Source of the DNA: an uncultured Oscillospiraceae bacterium
Lineage (GTDB): Bacteria > Bacillota > Clostridia > Oscillospirales > Oscillospiraceae
Assembly (NCBI GenBank): GCA_934670025.1
Contig: CAKUOS010000043.1
Span: 1 to 18,464 of the forward strand
Length of the DNA: 18,464 nucleotides
Direction of reading: 5' to 3'
Shown here in pieces: positions 1 to 7,009 of this stretch (within the stretch, counting starts at the first letter, position 1; each line of letters begins with the position of its first letter). Made by a program: the position numbers and the translations under genes. The notes under the pieces were generated by a model. It was not told the DNA's origin, made no database searches, and saw nothing but the letters and a program-made list of their open reading frames with translations.

Positions 1-143
1 TTGCCGTGGTCGCGTTCGACGGCGATCCGGAACGGGCGATCCGCTTCTTGCAGATACGCCTTCGCCCAGACGCCGAACGGGATGAACCCCGCATCCAGCG
101 CGGGCATATTTCTGACGGAGTATTCGATACCAAGATAGTTCAT
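1..143 (-). CDS. Unassigned protein, N-terminal fragment (cut by window edge)
   Basis: This is the first 47 codons of a gene running off the left edge. It starts at the ATG at 143-141, with an AAGGAGG ribosome binding site about seven bases upstream. Its start lies 10 bp beyond the galE stop, so it is the fourth gene of the same minus-strand operon. The visible protein begins MNYLGIEYSVRNMPALDAGF and ends at RIAVERDHG. I see no signal peptide or membrane segment. I do not recognise the family with confidence. The position after a sugar kinase and galE suggests carbohydrate metabolism, and the opening vaguely recalls sugar-kinase-like folds, but that is a guess. The gene call is well supported by its ribosome binding site and context; the function is not. 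Confidence 0.7.
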   Translation of the reverse strand, partial: MNYLGIEYSVRNMPALDAGFIPFGVWAKAYLQEADRPFRIAVERDHG

Positions 144-153
144 GACTGCCTCC

Positions 154-1170
154 TTACGGTTCATATCCGTTGGGATTCTGACGCTGCCAGTTCCAGCTGT
201 CGCGGCACATCTCGGCAAGCTCGTATTCCGCCTTCCAGCCGAGCTCCGCGGTGCTTTTCGCCGGGTCCGCATAGCAGACGGCAAGATCGCCCGGCCGGCG
301 GCCGGCGATGGCATAGGGAATGCGGACATGGTTCGCCGCTTCAAAGGCGCGGACCATATCGAGCACGCTGTAGCCGTGGCCGGTGCCGAGATTGAAAATG
401 GCTTCGCCGGTGTGGCGCATAAGATATTGGATGGCCGCGACGTGGCCGCGGGCCAGATCGACGACGTGGATATAATCGCGCACGCCGGTGCCGTCGGGCG
501 TGGGATAGTCGTTGCCGAAGACGTTCAGATGGTCGCGCCGGCCGATGGCGGTCTGCGAGATATAGGGCATGAGATTGTTGGGAATGCCGTTCGGATGTTC
601 GCCGATCCTGCCGCTCGGGTGCGCGCCGACGGGGTTGAAGTAGCGCAGATTGACGACGGACCATGCTTCGTCGGCTTTGGCGATATCGCGCAGGATCTGC
701 TCGCCCATGTATTTTGTCCAGCCGTAGGGATTGGTGCAGTTTCCGGTTCTGGAGCTTTCGCGCAGGGGCATCTCGTTGTCACCGGAATAGACGGTCGCGG
801 AGGAGGAGAAGATGATGCGCGTGACGTGGTGGCGCGCCATGACCTGACAGAGCGTCATGGTGGCGTCAAGATTGTTCTGATAATAGGCCAGCGGCTTTTC
901 GACCGATTCGCCGACGGCCTTGAGCCCTGCAAAGTGGATGGCGCAGGCGATATCGTGGGTCGAAAAGATCTGCTCCAGCAGCGCTTCGTCGCGCACGTCG
1001 CCCTCGATGAATTCCACGGGCTTGCCGGTGATCTGCGCGACGCGGCGCAGACTCTCGGGATTTGAATTGCTGAGATTGTCGATGACAATGGGCGTATAGC
1101 CGTTTTCCAGCAGCTCCACGCAGGTGTGGCTGCCGATATAACCGGCACCGCCGGTCACAAGCACGTTCAT
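154..1170 (-). CDS. galE: UDP-glucose 4-epimerase
   Basis: A 338-residue cytoplasmic short-chain dehydrogenase-type epimerase that interconverts UDP-glucose and UDP-galactose using tightly bound NAD; some members also act on UDP-GlcNAc/UDP-GalNAc. The N-terminus carries the NAD-binding glycine motif VTGGAGYIGSH (residues 5-15). The catalytic elements are the serine run FSSSATVY (121-128) and the Tyr-x-x-x-Lys pair Y149/K153 in NPYGWTKYMGE. The length equals that of Escherichia coli GalE. The ATG at 1170 overlaps the upstream kinase stop in an ATGA arrangement, implying translational coupling, and the next gene starts 10 bp after the galE stop. In this operon it would set the balance of the UDP-sugars made by the two preceding enzymes. 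Family assignment is secure; whether it accepts N-acetylated sugars cannot be read here. Confidence 0.96.
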   Translation of the reverse strand: MNVLVTGGAGYIGSHTCVELLENGYTPIVIDNLSNSNPESLRRVAQITGKPVEFIEGDVRDEALLEQIFSTHDIACAIHFAGLKAVGESVEKPLAYYQNNLDATMTLCQVMARHHVTRIIFSSSATVYSGDNEMPLRESSRTGNCTNPYGWTKYMGEQILRDIAKADEAWSVVNLRYFNPVGAHPSGRIGEHPNGIPNNLMPYISQTAIGRRDHLNVFGNDYPTPDGTGVRDYIHVVDLARGHVAAIQYLMRHTGEAIFNLGTGHGYSVLDMVRAFEAANHVRIPYAIAGRRPGDLAVCYADPAKSTAELGWKAEYELAEMCRDSWNWQRQNPNGYEP

Positions 1171-2237
1171 GGCGTTTCCTCCTCAATGATGTTGTGCATC
1201 TGCGGCCACTTGCGCTCCATGTCCTGCACGAGCTTGAACTGCGTGCGCGCGCGGTCGAGATTCTGCCCGTCGCGGTGGATGGAGAAGTAATGGTCGCCGT
1301 CGAGATAATCAGTCAAAAAGCGCACGCCGCACTCCATCGTCATGGTTTTTGCGCCCATTGGGAGCATTTCCAGCTCCTTCGCGGTCAGACCGGGGCAGGA
1401 GCGCAGATACCCGCGCGTGAAGACGCGGTAGCGGTCGAGGCTCATCTCCATTTTGGAAAGATCGCACTCGTCCTCCACGGCGGTCGCCGCGCCGAAGCGG
1501 ATGGAATCGCCGAAATCATACAGCGCGGAGCCCGGCATGACGGTATCGAGGTCGATGACGCACAGCGCTCTGCGCGTTTTCGCGTCGAGCAGGACGTTAT
1601 TGAGCTTGGTGTCGTTGTGCGTGACGCGCAGCGGCAGATCGCCCGAGGCGAGCGCGGTCTGGATGGCGGACATCTCTTTTTCGCGCGCCAGGACGAAGTC
1701 GATCTCGGGGCCGATCTGCGCGGCGCGGCCCATCGGGTCACGCGCGAGCGTCTCGCGGAAGATGCGGTAGCGGTCGGGCGTGTTGTGGAAATTCGGGATC
1801 GTCTCATGCAGCTGCTGCGCAGGGAAATCCGTGAGCAGCTGCTGGAAGGTGCCGAAGCCGACGGCGCTCTGGTAGAAATCGTCGTCTGTCTCCGGAAGCT
1901 GAAGGCAGAGCGTGTCCTCTACAAAGTCGTATACGCGCCAGTATTCGCCCTGCGCGTGCAGATAGCTTTCGCCGCCGTGCGTCGGCACGAGCGTCAGGAC
2001 TGCGCGCGGGTCGGAGGTTTTGCGGCGCAGGTGCTCGGTGACGGCGCGGATGTTCGCCATCAGGCCGGCGACGTCGCGGAACGTGAAGCGGTTGATCTTT
2101 TGCAGGATATAGCGGCGGCCGCGATCGGTCACGACGAGCGCCGTTTCGTTGATGTGCCCGCAGCCGTAAGGCTCGCAGGAGGCGGGCGCGCCCGCAAGGC
2201 GGAAGGCGCCGAGGATCTGTACAAGCTGCTGCGTCAT
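1167..2237 (-). CDS. NahK-like sugar 1-kinase (aminoglycoside phosphotransferase fold)
   Basis: A 356-residue cytoplasmic kinase of the APH/choline kinase fold that probably phosphorylates the anomeric carbon of a free hexose or N-acetylhexosamine, as bifidobacterial NahK does. The catalytic loop THNDTKLNN (residues 206-214) holds the general-base Asp209 and metal ligand Asn214. The following IDLDT (228-232) supplies the metal-binding acidic residues. The N-terminal stretch GCGHINETALVV...YILQKINR (25-50) matches the nucleotide-binding beta sheet of this group. It overlaps the nucleotidyltransferase upstream and galE downstream by 4 bp each (ATGA). That order, kinase beside a sugar-phosphate uridylyltransferase and an epimerase, is the logic of NahK-type salvage pathways. 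Substrate specificity is an inference; other APH-fold kinases such as homoserine kinases look similar but would not fit the neighbours. Confidence 0.85.
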   Translation of the reverse strand: MTQQLVQILGAFRLAGAPASCEPYGCGHINETALVVTDRGRRYILQKINRFTFRDVAGLMANIRAVTEHLRRKTSDPRAVLTLVPTHGGESYLHAQGEYWRVYDFVEDTLCLQLPETDDDFYQSAVGFGTFQQLLTDFPAQQLHETIPNFHNTPDRYRIFRETLARDPMGRAAQIGPEIDFVLAREKEMSAIQTALASGDLPLRVTHNDTKLNNVLLDAKTRRALCVIDLDTVMPGSALYDFGDSIRFGAATAVEDECDLSKMEMSLDRYRVFTRGYLRSCPGLTAKELEMLPMGAKTMTMECGVRFLTDYLDGDHYFSIHRDGQNLDRARTQFKLVQDMERKWPQMHNIIEEETP

Positions 2238-3148
2238 GTCCAGAGGCCCTCCGAATAGACGCCGCGCGCCTTCATATCCGCGACGGCGGTCTTGACGGCG
2301 GCGAGATCCTCACGGTAGGTGACGCCGTGCCAGGCTTCGTTGCAGGGAAGCACCGTGACTGCGGCGGTGTGATCGCGCAGCTGCTCGTTGACGACGAACG
2401 GCAGGAAATACTCGCATTTGAGGGGATTTTCGGCGAGGCCCGTGCGCAGGAAGGCCGGCATCCGGGTCCAGAGCTCGTCGAGCATCTGTGCGGAGAAGCC
2501 CCAGATGTTCATGGAAACGATCGTGTCGCCGGGCAGCGGGAAGAAGTGCGCGCCATCCTCGGTGTATTCGGCGTGCGCGCCCTTTTTGAAGATCTTTGCG
2601 CGCTCGGTGACGCCGGTCAGAAGGCCGTTTTCGATCTCGCAGACGCCGCGCGCGACGGAGCCGAACTCCGTGAGCGTGTTGCGCAGGCGATAGCCGACCA
2701 TGGCGTAGCTGTGTTCGCCGTGCTGTGCGGCGAGGAAGTCGTAGATCTCGGAAAACGCGGTGCGGCCGTAGAAATCATCGGCGTTGATGACGGCAAAGGG
2801 GCCGTCGACCGTGCCCTTGCAGCAGGCGAGCGCGTGGCCCGTGCCCCAGGGCTTTGTGCGTCCTGCGGGGACGGCGAAGCCGTCCGGGAGGCGGTCGAGC
2901 TCCTGATAGACATAGCGGACACGGAAGTACCGCTCCATGCGGTCGCCGATGCAGGCGCGGAAATCAGCCTCCATCGCGCGCGTGATGATGAACACGGCGT
3001 CGCGGAAGCCCGCGCGCCATGCGTCATAGAGAGAAAAGTCGATGATGAGATGACCCTCCGGGTCGACAGGCGCGATCTGCTTGAGACCGCCGAAGCGGCT
3101 GCCCATCCCGGCGGCCATGATAACGAGTGACGGCTGTGTCCGCTGCAT
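2234..3148 (-). CDS. Sugar-1-phosphate nucleotidyltransferase (UTP-hexose-1-P uridylyltransferase-like)
   Basis: A 304-residue cytoplasmic nucleotidyltransferase of the GT-A-like fold that would join a sugar 1-phosphate to a nucleoside triphosphate, releasing pyrophosphate. The N-terminal nucleotide-binding motif MAAGMGSRFGGLKQ (residues 11-24) has the Gly-x-Gly-x-Arg and Lys expected of this fold. KPWGTGHA (99-106) lines the base-binding site and NADDFYG (122-128) carries the metal-binding Asp pair. It is the first gene of the minus-strand operon: its ATG at 3148 has an AGGAGG site nine bases upstream, and its stop overlaps the kinase start as ATGA. UTP as the nucleotide is inferred from galE in the same operon. 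It is not a close GalU or GlmU copy, since it lacks the left-handed beta-helix domain of GlmU. Confidence 0.85.
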   Translation of the reverse strand: MQRTQPSLVIMAAGMGSRFGGLKQIAPVDPEGHLIIDFSLYDAWRAGFRDAVFIITRAMEADFRACIGDRMERYFRVRYVYQELDRLPDGFAVPAGRTKPWGTGHALACCKGTVDGPFAVINADDFYGRTAFSEIYDFLAAQHGEHSYAMVGYRLRNTLTEFGSVARGVCEIENGLLTGVTERAKIFKKGAHAEYTEDGAHFFPLPGDTIVSMNIWGFSAQMLDELWTRMPAFLRTGLAENPLKCEYFLPFVVNEQLRDHTAAVTVLPCNEAWHGVTYREDLAAVKTAVADMKARGVYSEGLWT

Positions 3149-3168
3149 GGCAGGATACCTCCTGTTGA

Positions 3169-3248
3169 AATTTCAGAATCGATGCGAATGTGCAGGGCTG
3201 CGGCCGCTCCGGGCCGCGTTTTCATCTTATTGACTCGATTCTGAAATT
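3169..3248. repeat. Perfect 14-bp inverted repeat, probable operator pair
   Basis: AATTTCAGAATCGA at 3169-3182 is the exact reverse complement of 3235-3248, with 52 bp between. The right arm covers the -35 edge and spacer of the minus-strand promoter. The left arm lies in the leader, next to the ribosome binding site. Because the right arm lies upstream of the predicted transcription start, the pair is not simply an RNA hairpin; two protein-binding sites 66 bp apart centre to centre are more likely. Confidence 0.6.
3200..3217 (-). other. GC-rich hairpin in the operon leader
   Basis: GCGGCC and GGCCGC form a 6-bp stem with a 6-base loop just inside the predicted 5' end of the minus-strand transcript, between the two arms of the inverted repeat. 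No U-run follows, so it is not a terminator. It may protect the 5' end or be incidental to GC content. Confidence 0.3.
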
Positions 3249-3252
3249 GCAA
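3224..3252 (-). promoter_or_regulatory. Promoter of the nucleotidyltransferase-kinase-galE operon
   Basis: On the minus strand TTGCAA (3252-3247) is followed, after exactly 17 bp, by TAAGAT (3229-3224), giving four of six matches at each box. Transcription would start near 3217, leaving a leader of about 70 bases before the ATG at 3148. The spacer and -35 box contain the right arm of a 14-bp inverted repeat, which suggests operator control. Confidence 0.55.
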
Positions 3253-3309
3253 TGGGAGAGCGCCATATAGGAGAAGGATGGACAAATTTTGCGCAATTCG
3301 GTGCAAAAC

Positions 3310-3337
3310 TTGATGATTTTCAAAAAACGTGTATAAT
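3310..3337 (+). promoter_or_regulatory. Promoter of the AraC-family regulator
   Basis: TTGATG (3310-3315), a 16-bp spacer and a consensus TATAAT (3332-3337) precede the regulator start at 3375 by about 38 bases. It is divergent from, and about 60 bp away from, the minus-strand operon promoter, so one bound regulator could influence both. Confidence 0.75.
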
Positions 3338-3374
3338 AAATATATAAAAGATGCGGAGAAAGGGAGGACGGATC

Positions 3375-4541
3375 ATGCAGACGCAGAATCTTGGAAATAT
3401 CGTGCTGCGCGGCTACGGCACGGTGCTGTCAGACGGATCGGAACAGAAAAAGGGGATGTTCGAGCAGACGCTCTCCTTTGAGAGCGGCGAGCAGATCGGC
3501 TGCTATGAGACGGACGGGACATGGATCCTGGACTATCAGAGCGGAATGTCGCTGCTGGTGCTCTACGACGCGCAGGATGCGCAGAACACGCAGACGTTCT
3601 ATCTCGACCGGAGCGTCGCGCTGCATCCGGGCGTGCGCTTTTCCATCATCCCGCTGCGCAATACGTGTACGGTCAGCTTCTTCCTGCCGAACGACGCGCC
3701 GGCCGAGCCGGTATCGTTCGTGCGCGCGGAGTCGCTGCACGCCTATCTGCCGCAGATGGAGTGCGAAAAGCTGTACACGTTTTTCTATCAGGAGAGCGCG
3801 CGCGACTTTTATTTCCGCGGCGAACGCCACGAGCCGTATGAGATGGTGTATGTGGACAAGGGAAAACTGCACAACGTGGTCAACGGACAGGATTATCTGC
3901 TCGAACAGCAGGATCTGATGATCATCGGCAGCAACGACTGGCATATTCAGTACGCGGACAACACGGTGAGCTTTCTGACGCTCTCGTTCTCGATGAAAAG
4001 TGCCGTTCTGCCGGGCATCGTCAACCGGAAGCTGACGCTGCCGTCAAATCTGAAGGCCACGATCCGCCTGATGTTACAGGAACGCGACAACCAGAATCTC
4101 TATTCCTACGACTATCTGGAGTCGCTGCTGCGGATCCTGCTGATCGAGCTGATGCGCGCGTCGCACAGCGAGGAGCAGGCGCATGAGCCGAAGCTGTCGC
4201 TGCCGTCGACGGCCTGCGCGGAAAACCGCATCGTGGACACGGCGGTGCAGATCATCTCGCAGCGCATCCGCGAGAAGATGACGCTCGAGGAGCTGGCCGA
4301 CTCGGTCCATGTGAGCGTGTCGTATCTCTACCGCATCTTCAACAGCCATATCGGTCTGCCGCCCGGAAAGTACATCGCGCGCATCCGTCTGGAGGAGTGC
4401 AAGACGCTGCTGCGGGAAGGGGAGCTGTCGATGGGAGACATCGCAAAAACGATGGGCTTTTCCAGTGCGCAGCACTTTTCCAAGCAGTTCCGCCGCTACT
4501 TCGGCATCACGCCGACGGAGTATGTCAAGTCCCTGCGCTGA
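3375..4541 (+). CDS. AraC-family transcriptional regulator
   Basis: A 388-residue cytoplasmic DNA-binding regulator. The C-terminal 95 residues form the AraC/XylS double helix-turn-helix: first helix pair around 302-321 (MTLEELADSVHVSVSYLYRI), second around 352-371, ending in the family signature FSKQFRRYFGITPTEYVK. A cupin-like sensor segment lies around 145-205. The first 105 residues form a further beta-rich region, so the ligand-binding part is longer than in typical 280-300 residue members. I chose the ATG at 3375 because GGGAGG lies seven bases upstream; an in-frame ATG at 3351 has no such site and falls close to the promoter. It lies between two carbohydrate operons, divergent from one and ahead of the other, and probably senses a sugar and controls one or both. 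Confidence 0.93.
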   Translation: MQTQNLGNIVLRGYGTVLSDGSEQKKGMFEQTLSFESGEQIGCYETDGTWILDYQSGMSLLVLYDAQDAQNTQTFYLDRSVALHPGVRFSIIPLRNTCTVSFFLPNDAPAEPVSFVRAESLHAYLPQMECEKLYTFFYQESARDFYFRGERHEPYEMVYVDKGKLHNVVNGQDYLLEQQDLMIIGSNDWHIQYADNTVSFLTLSFSMKSAVLPGIVNRKLTLPSNLKATIRLMLQERDNQNLYSYDYLESLLRILLIELMRASHSEEQAHEPKLSLPSTACAENRIVDTAVQIISQRIREKMTLEELADSVHVSVSYLYRIFNSHIGLPPGKYIARIRLEECKTLLREGELSMGDIAKTMGFSSAQHFSKQFRRYFGITPTEYVKSLR

Positions 4542-4580
4542 GCGCAAAAAGTATAAAAATAGACAAATATGGCAGAGGCT

Positions 4581-4598
4581 TGTGTAAAATGGTACACA
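4581..4598. repeat. Short inverted repeat downstream of the regulator
   Basis: TGTGTA (4581-4586) and TACACA (4593-4598) form a perfect 6-bp inverted repeat with a 6-bp centre, between the regulator stop and its terminator. It could be a protein site or chance; nothing else supports it. Confidence 0.25.
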
Positions 4599-4618
4599 TG
4601 CCGAAATAAAAAAGCAGA

Positions 4619-4650
4619 CCCCCGCGGCGGAACGCTCCGCTGCGGGGGCT
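4619..4650 (+). terminator. Rho-independent terminator after the AraC-family gene
   Basis: A 13-bp GC-rich stem (4619-4631 with 4636-4648, one G-U pair) closes on a 4-base loop and is followed by CTTTCT. The U-run is short, but position and stem strength fit the end of the regulator transcript. It separates the regulator from the sugar operon that starts at 4758. Confidence 0.7.
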
Positions 4651-4743
4651 TTCTATTCATTGTGCACAAAAACAGCCGGGGCCAACGCCTGGAGAGCGGA
4701 TGAATTGTCAAAACCATTCAGTAATTTGTCTAAAAATATTCTA

Positions 4744-4768
4744 TTGCCCGAAATTGCTTGACGGGCAA
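4744..4768. repeat. Inverted repeat over the -35 box, possible operator
   Basis: TTGCCCG (4744-4750) and CGGGCAA (4762-4768) are perfect 7-bp arms around an 11-bp centre. The right arm begins inside the -35 hexamer TTGACG of the sugar operon, a good place for a regulator to act. A related GCCGGGCAAAG follows at 4793-4803, beyond the -10 box. Confidence 0.45.
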
Positions 4769-4786
4769 GTGCAAAAAAAATATACT
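4758..4786 (+). promoter_or_regulatory. Promoter of the DUF5107/CUT2 sugar operon
   Basis: TTGACG (4758-4763), an exact 17-bp spacer and TATACT (4781-4786) give five of six matches at each box. Transcription would start near 4793. The resulting leader is about 137 bases long and contains a palindrome ATTTGCAAAT (4856-4865) and a small stem GGCATT/AATGCC (4871-4889) before the ribosome binding site at 4919. Confidence 0.8.
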
Positions 4787-4929
4787 GAACTCGCCGGGCA
4801 AAGTGGAATTCACGTTCGGATACGGTGAAATTTGTAAAAGCCGGGAAGGATAAAAATTTGCAAATCTCGCGGCATTTGAAACGAATGCCCCGATATGCGG
4901 CCGAAGGGCCCGATTACGGAGGAGCAGAC

Positions 4930-6978
4930 ATGAAGATCAAAATGGATACGCTGTCGATCCTTGGCACGAAGGTGCAGGGAGACAATCCGCTGCCCGTTTT
5001 CCGCGATGCGGAGGCGGATAAGCCCTCGAAGGGCAACGGCACGCTGCTGCCGGAGGAGGAGAAGCTGCTGGGCGCGAACACGGGCTTCCGTGTGCTGCCG
5101 TACCGGATGATCGATAAATACGACAGAAACAAAAAGCAGATCGAGCTGCCGGCAGCCGTTCTGGAAAACGATAAACTGACCGCGACGTTTCTGCCCGGAC
5201 AGGGCGGACGGCTGTGGTCGCTGAAAAACAAACAGACGGGCAGGGAGATCCTCTACACCAATCCGGTCTTCCAGCCCGCCAATCTCGGCATCCGCAACGC
5301 CTGGTTCTCGGGCGGCGTGGAATGGAACTGCGCGCAGTACGGCCATGTGGTCTACAGCGCAAGCCCCGTCTTCTTCGCAAAGGTCCGCGCGGACGACGGC
5401 GAGGAATTCCTCAGAATGTATGAGTTCGAGCGCATGAAGCGCCTGTTCGTGCAGATCGATTTCCATCTGCCCGACGGCGAAAGCGCCGTTTACGCAAAGG
5501 TGAGCATCTTCAACCAGGACGATGCGCCGCAGTCGATGTACTGGTGGAGCAACATCGCCATTCAGGCGACGCAAAAGCTGCGCGTGTTCTCCGGAACGCA
5601 GGACGTCATCTATCTCGACCCGGACAGCATCTCCGACAACACGAACCCCATCCGTGTCTTCGGCCGCACGAAGCTGCCGATGCTGCCGACGCTGCCGGGC
5701 AAGGATTCGACCTATCCCGCCAACGCGACGTATTCCAACGAGTTCTTCTTCCAGAACCCGGCGGACATCGAGGCGTGCTGGAGCGCGGCGATCTATGAGA
5801 CGGGCCGCGTGTTCTATGAGACGTCCACGCTGCCGCTGCGCTACCGCAAAATGTTCTGCTGGGGCACGCACGAGGGCGGCCAGCGCTGGTGCGAGTATCT
5901 GGCGAACAGGGAAGAGGGAAACTATGTGGAGCTGCAGGCCGGTCTTGCGCCGACGCAGCTGAACTCGATCTACATCCCCGCGAACACGCGCTGGACGTTT
6001 ACGCAGGCCATCGGCGAGACGTATGCGGAGGCGTTTGACGCGGCGTATGACGAGGATTACGCGAAGGCGCAGGCGTTCATCCGGGAACAGGTGCGCCGGG
6101 CGATGCCCGCGGCGCACGTCGCCGCGCTCGACCGGGAGTTTGAGAAAAAGGCGATGCTGCCGGTGACGCAGATCCTGTCCGCAGGCTCCGGATGGGGCGC
6201 GCTGGAGAAAAAGCGCGGCGGGCGGATCCCGGGCAGCATGGAATTCCCGGATGAAACGCTCGGCGAAGCGCAGCAGCCGTGGCTGGATCTGATGCAGACG
6301 GGCGTGATGCCCGAGACGGATCCGTCGATCGCGCCGCCGAGCTGGATGGTCGACCCGAATTTCCTGCCGCTTCTGGAGCAGAGTCTCAAAAAACCCGGCG
6401 GCGACCACTATCTGGCGCGGCTGCATCTGGGCGTGATGCTCTATGAGCTCGGCCGGCGCGCAGAGGGCGTCGAGCAGTGGGAAATTTCGCTGCGGATGCG
6501 CCGGTCGGCGTTCGCGCTGCGCAATCTGGCGTATGACGCGAAGCTGAAGGGCGAGGCCGAAGCGGCCACGGCGCTGATGGAAGAGGCTGTGGCGCTGGAG
6601 CAGCACCGGATCGACAAGGGCTTCTCGGAGGAGCTGATGGATCTGCTGCTGAAGACCGGACAGTATGAAAAGGCGTGGACGTTCTATCAGGCGCTGCCCG
6701 AAACGCTGCGCAGCCAGGACAGGCTGACGATGCAGGCGGGCCTTGCGACGGTCGAGCTGCCCGAACCGGACTTCGCGCTGATCGAGTCGATCTTTACGCG
6801 CGATATCGCCTGCATCCGCGAGGGCGACAATACGCTCACGGATTTGTATGCAAAATATCACGTGCGCAGGCTTCTGATGCAGCCGGGCAACACCATGACG
6901 CCCGCCGAAGCGGAGGCTTATGTGAAGGAAAACTGCCGGCCGCCGCGATTTATCGATTTCCGGATGGTCGTGAAATGA
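4930..6978 (+). CDS. DUF5107 and TPR-repeat protein, probable carbohydrate-acting
   Basis: A 682-residue protein with no signal peptide or membrane segment, so probably cytoplasmic. Residues about 70-340 match the DUF5107 region, including LPGQGGRLWSL, GREILYTNPVFQPANL and the characteristic RNAWFSGGVEWN. In this family the domain looks related to the beta-sandwich of aldose epimerases and usually precedes tetratricopeptide repeats. Here an alpha-helical TPR-like region runs from about 480 to 650 (for example ARLHLGVMLYELGRRAEGVE). The ATG at 4930 has GGAGGAG four to ten bases upstream; an in-frame GTG at 4825 has no site. It is the first gene of a sugar-uptake operon, and an oxidoreductase follows after 31 bp. 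The function of the family is unsettled; sugar binding, epimerisation or oligosaccharide cleavage are inferences from context. Confidence 0.85.
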   Translation: MKIKMDTLSILGTKVQGDNPLPVFRDAEADKPSKGNGTLLPEEEKLLGANTGFRVLPYRMIDKYDRNKKQIELPAAVLENDKLTATFLPGQGGRLWSLKNKQTGREILYTNPVFQPANLGIRNAWFSGGVEWNCAQYGHVVYSASPVFFAKVRADDGEEFLRMYEFERMKRLFVQIDFHLPDGESAVYAKVSIFNQDDAPQSMYWWSNIAIQATQKLRVFSGTQDVIYLDPDSISDNTNPIRVFGRTKLPMLPTLPGKDSTYPANATYSNEFFFQNPADIEACWSAAIYETGRVFYETSTLPLRYRKMFCWGTHEGGQRWCEYLANREEGNYVELQAGLAPTQLNSIYIPANTRWTFTQAIGETYAEAFDAAYDEDYAKAQAFIREQVRRAMPAAHVAALDREFEKKAMLPVTQILSAGSGWGALEKKRGGRIPGSMEFPDETLGEAQQPWLDLMQTGVMPETDPSIAPPSWMVDPNFLPLLEQSLKKPGGDHYLARLHLGVMLYELGRRAEGVEQWEISLRMRRSAFALRNLAYDAKLKGEAEAATALMEEAVALEQHRIDKGFSEELMDLLLKTGQYEKAWTFYQALPETLRSQDRLTMQAGLATVELPEPDFALIESIFTRDIACIREGDNTLTDLYAKYHVRRLLMQPGNTMTPAEAEAYVKENCRPPRFIDFRMVVK

Positions 6979-7009
6979 CTGCAAAACGCAGAAACAGGAG
7001 GAAATAACG

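Noticed and set aside
142..2258. Long plus-strand frames opposite galE and the sugar kinase
   Set aside because: They are antisense shadows of genes with complete catalytic motifs and coupled starts.
4825..4929. GTG start at 4825 extending the DUF5107 protein by 35 residues
   Set aside because: No ribosome binding site precedes it, and the extension is basic and unlike the family; ATG 4930 has GGAGGAG just upstream.
4542..4929. Possible small gene or riboswitch in the 388-base gap between the regulator and the sugar operon
   Set aside because: Only a terminator, short inverted repeats, a promoter and a leader could be supported; no frame with a ribosome binding site and no known riboswitch core was seen.
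4810..6984. A 724-codon open frame on the minus strand opposite the DUF5107 gene
   Set aside because: It mirrors the coding gene, is rich in Arg, His and Leu as antisense frames in GC-rich DNA are, and has no ribosome binding site or recognisable domain.
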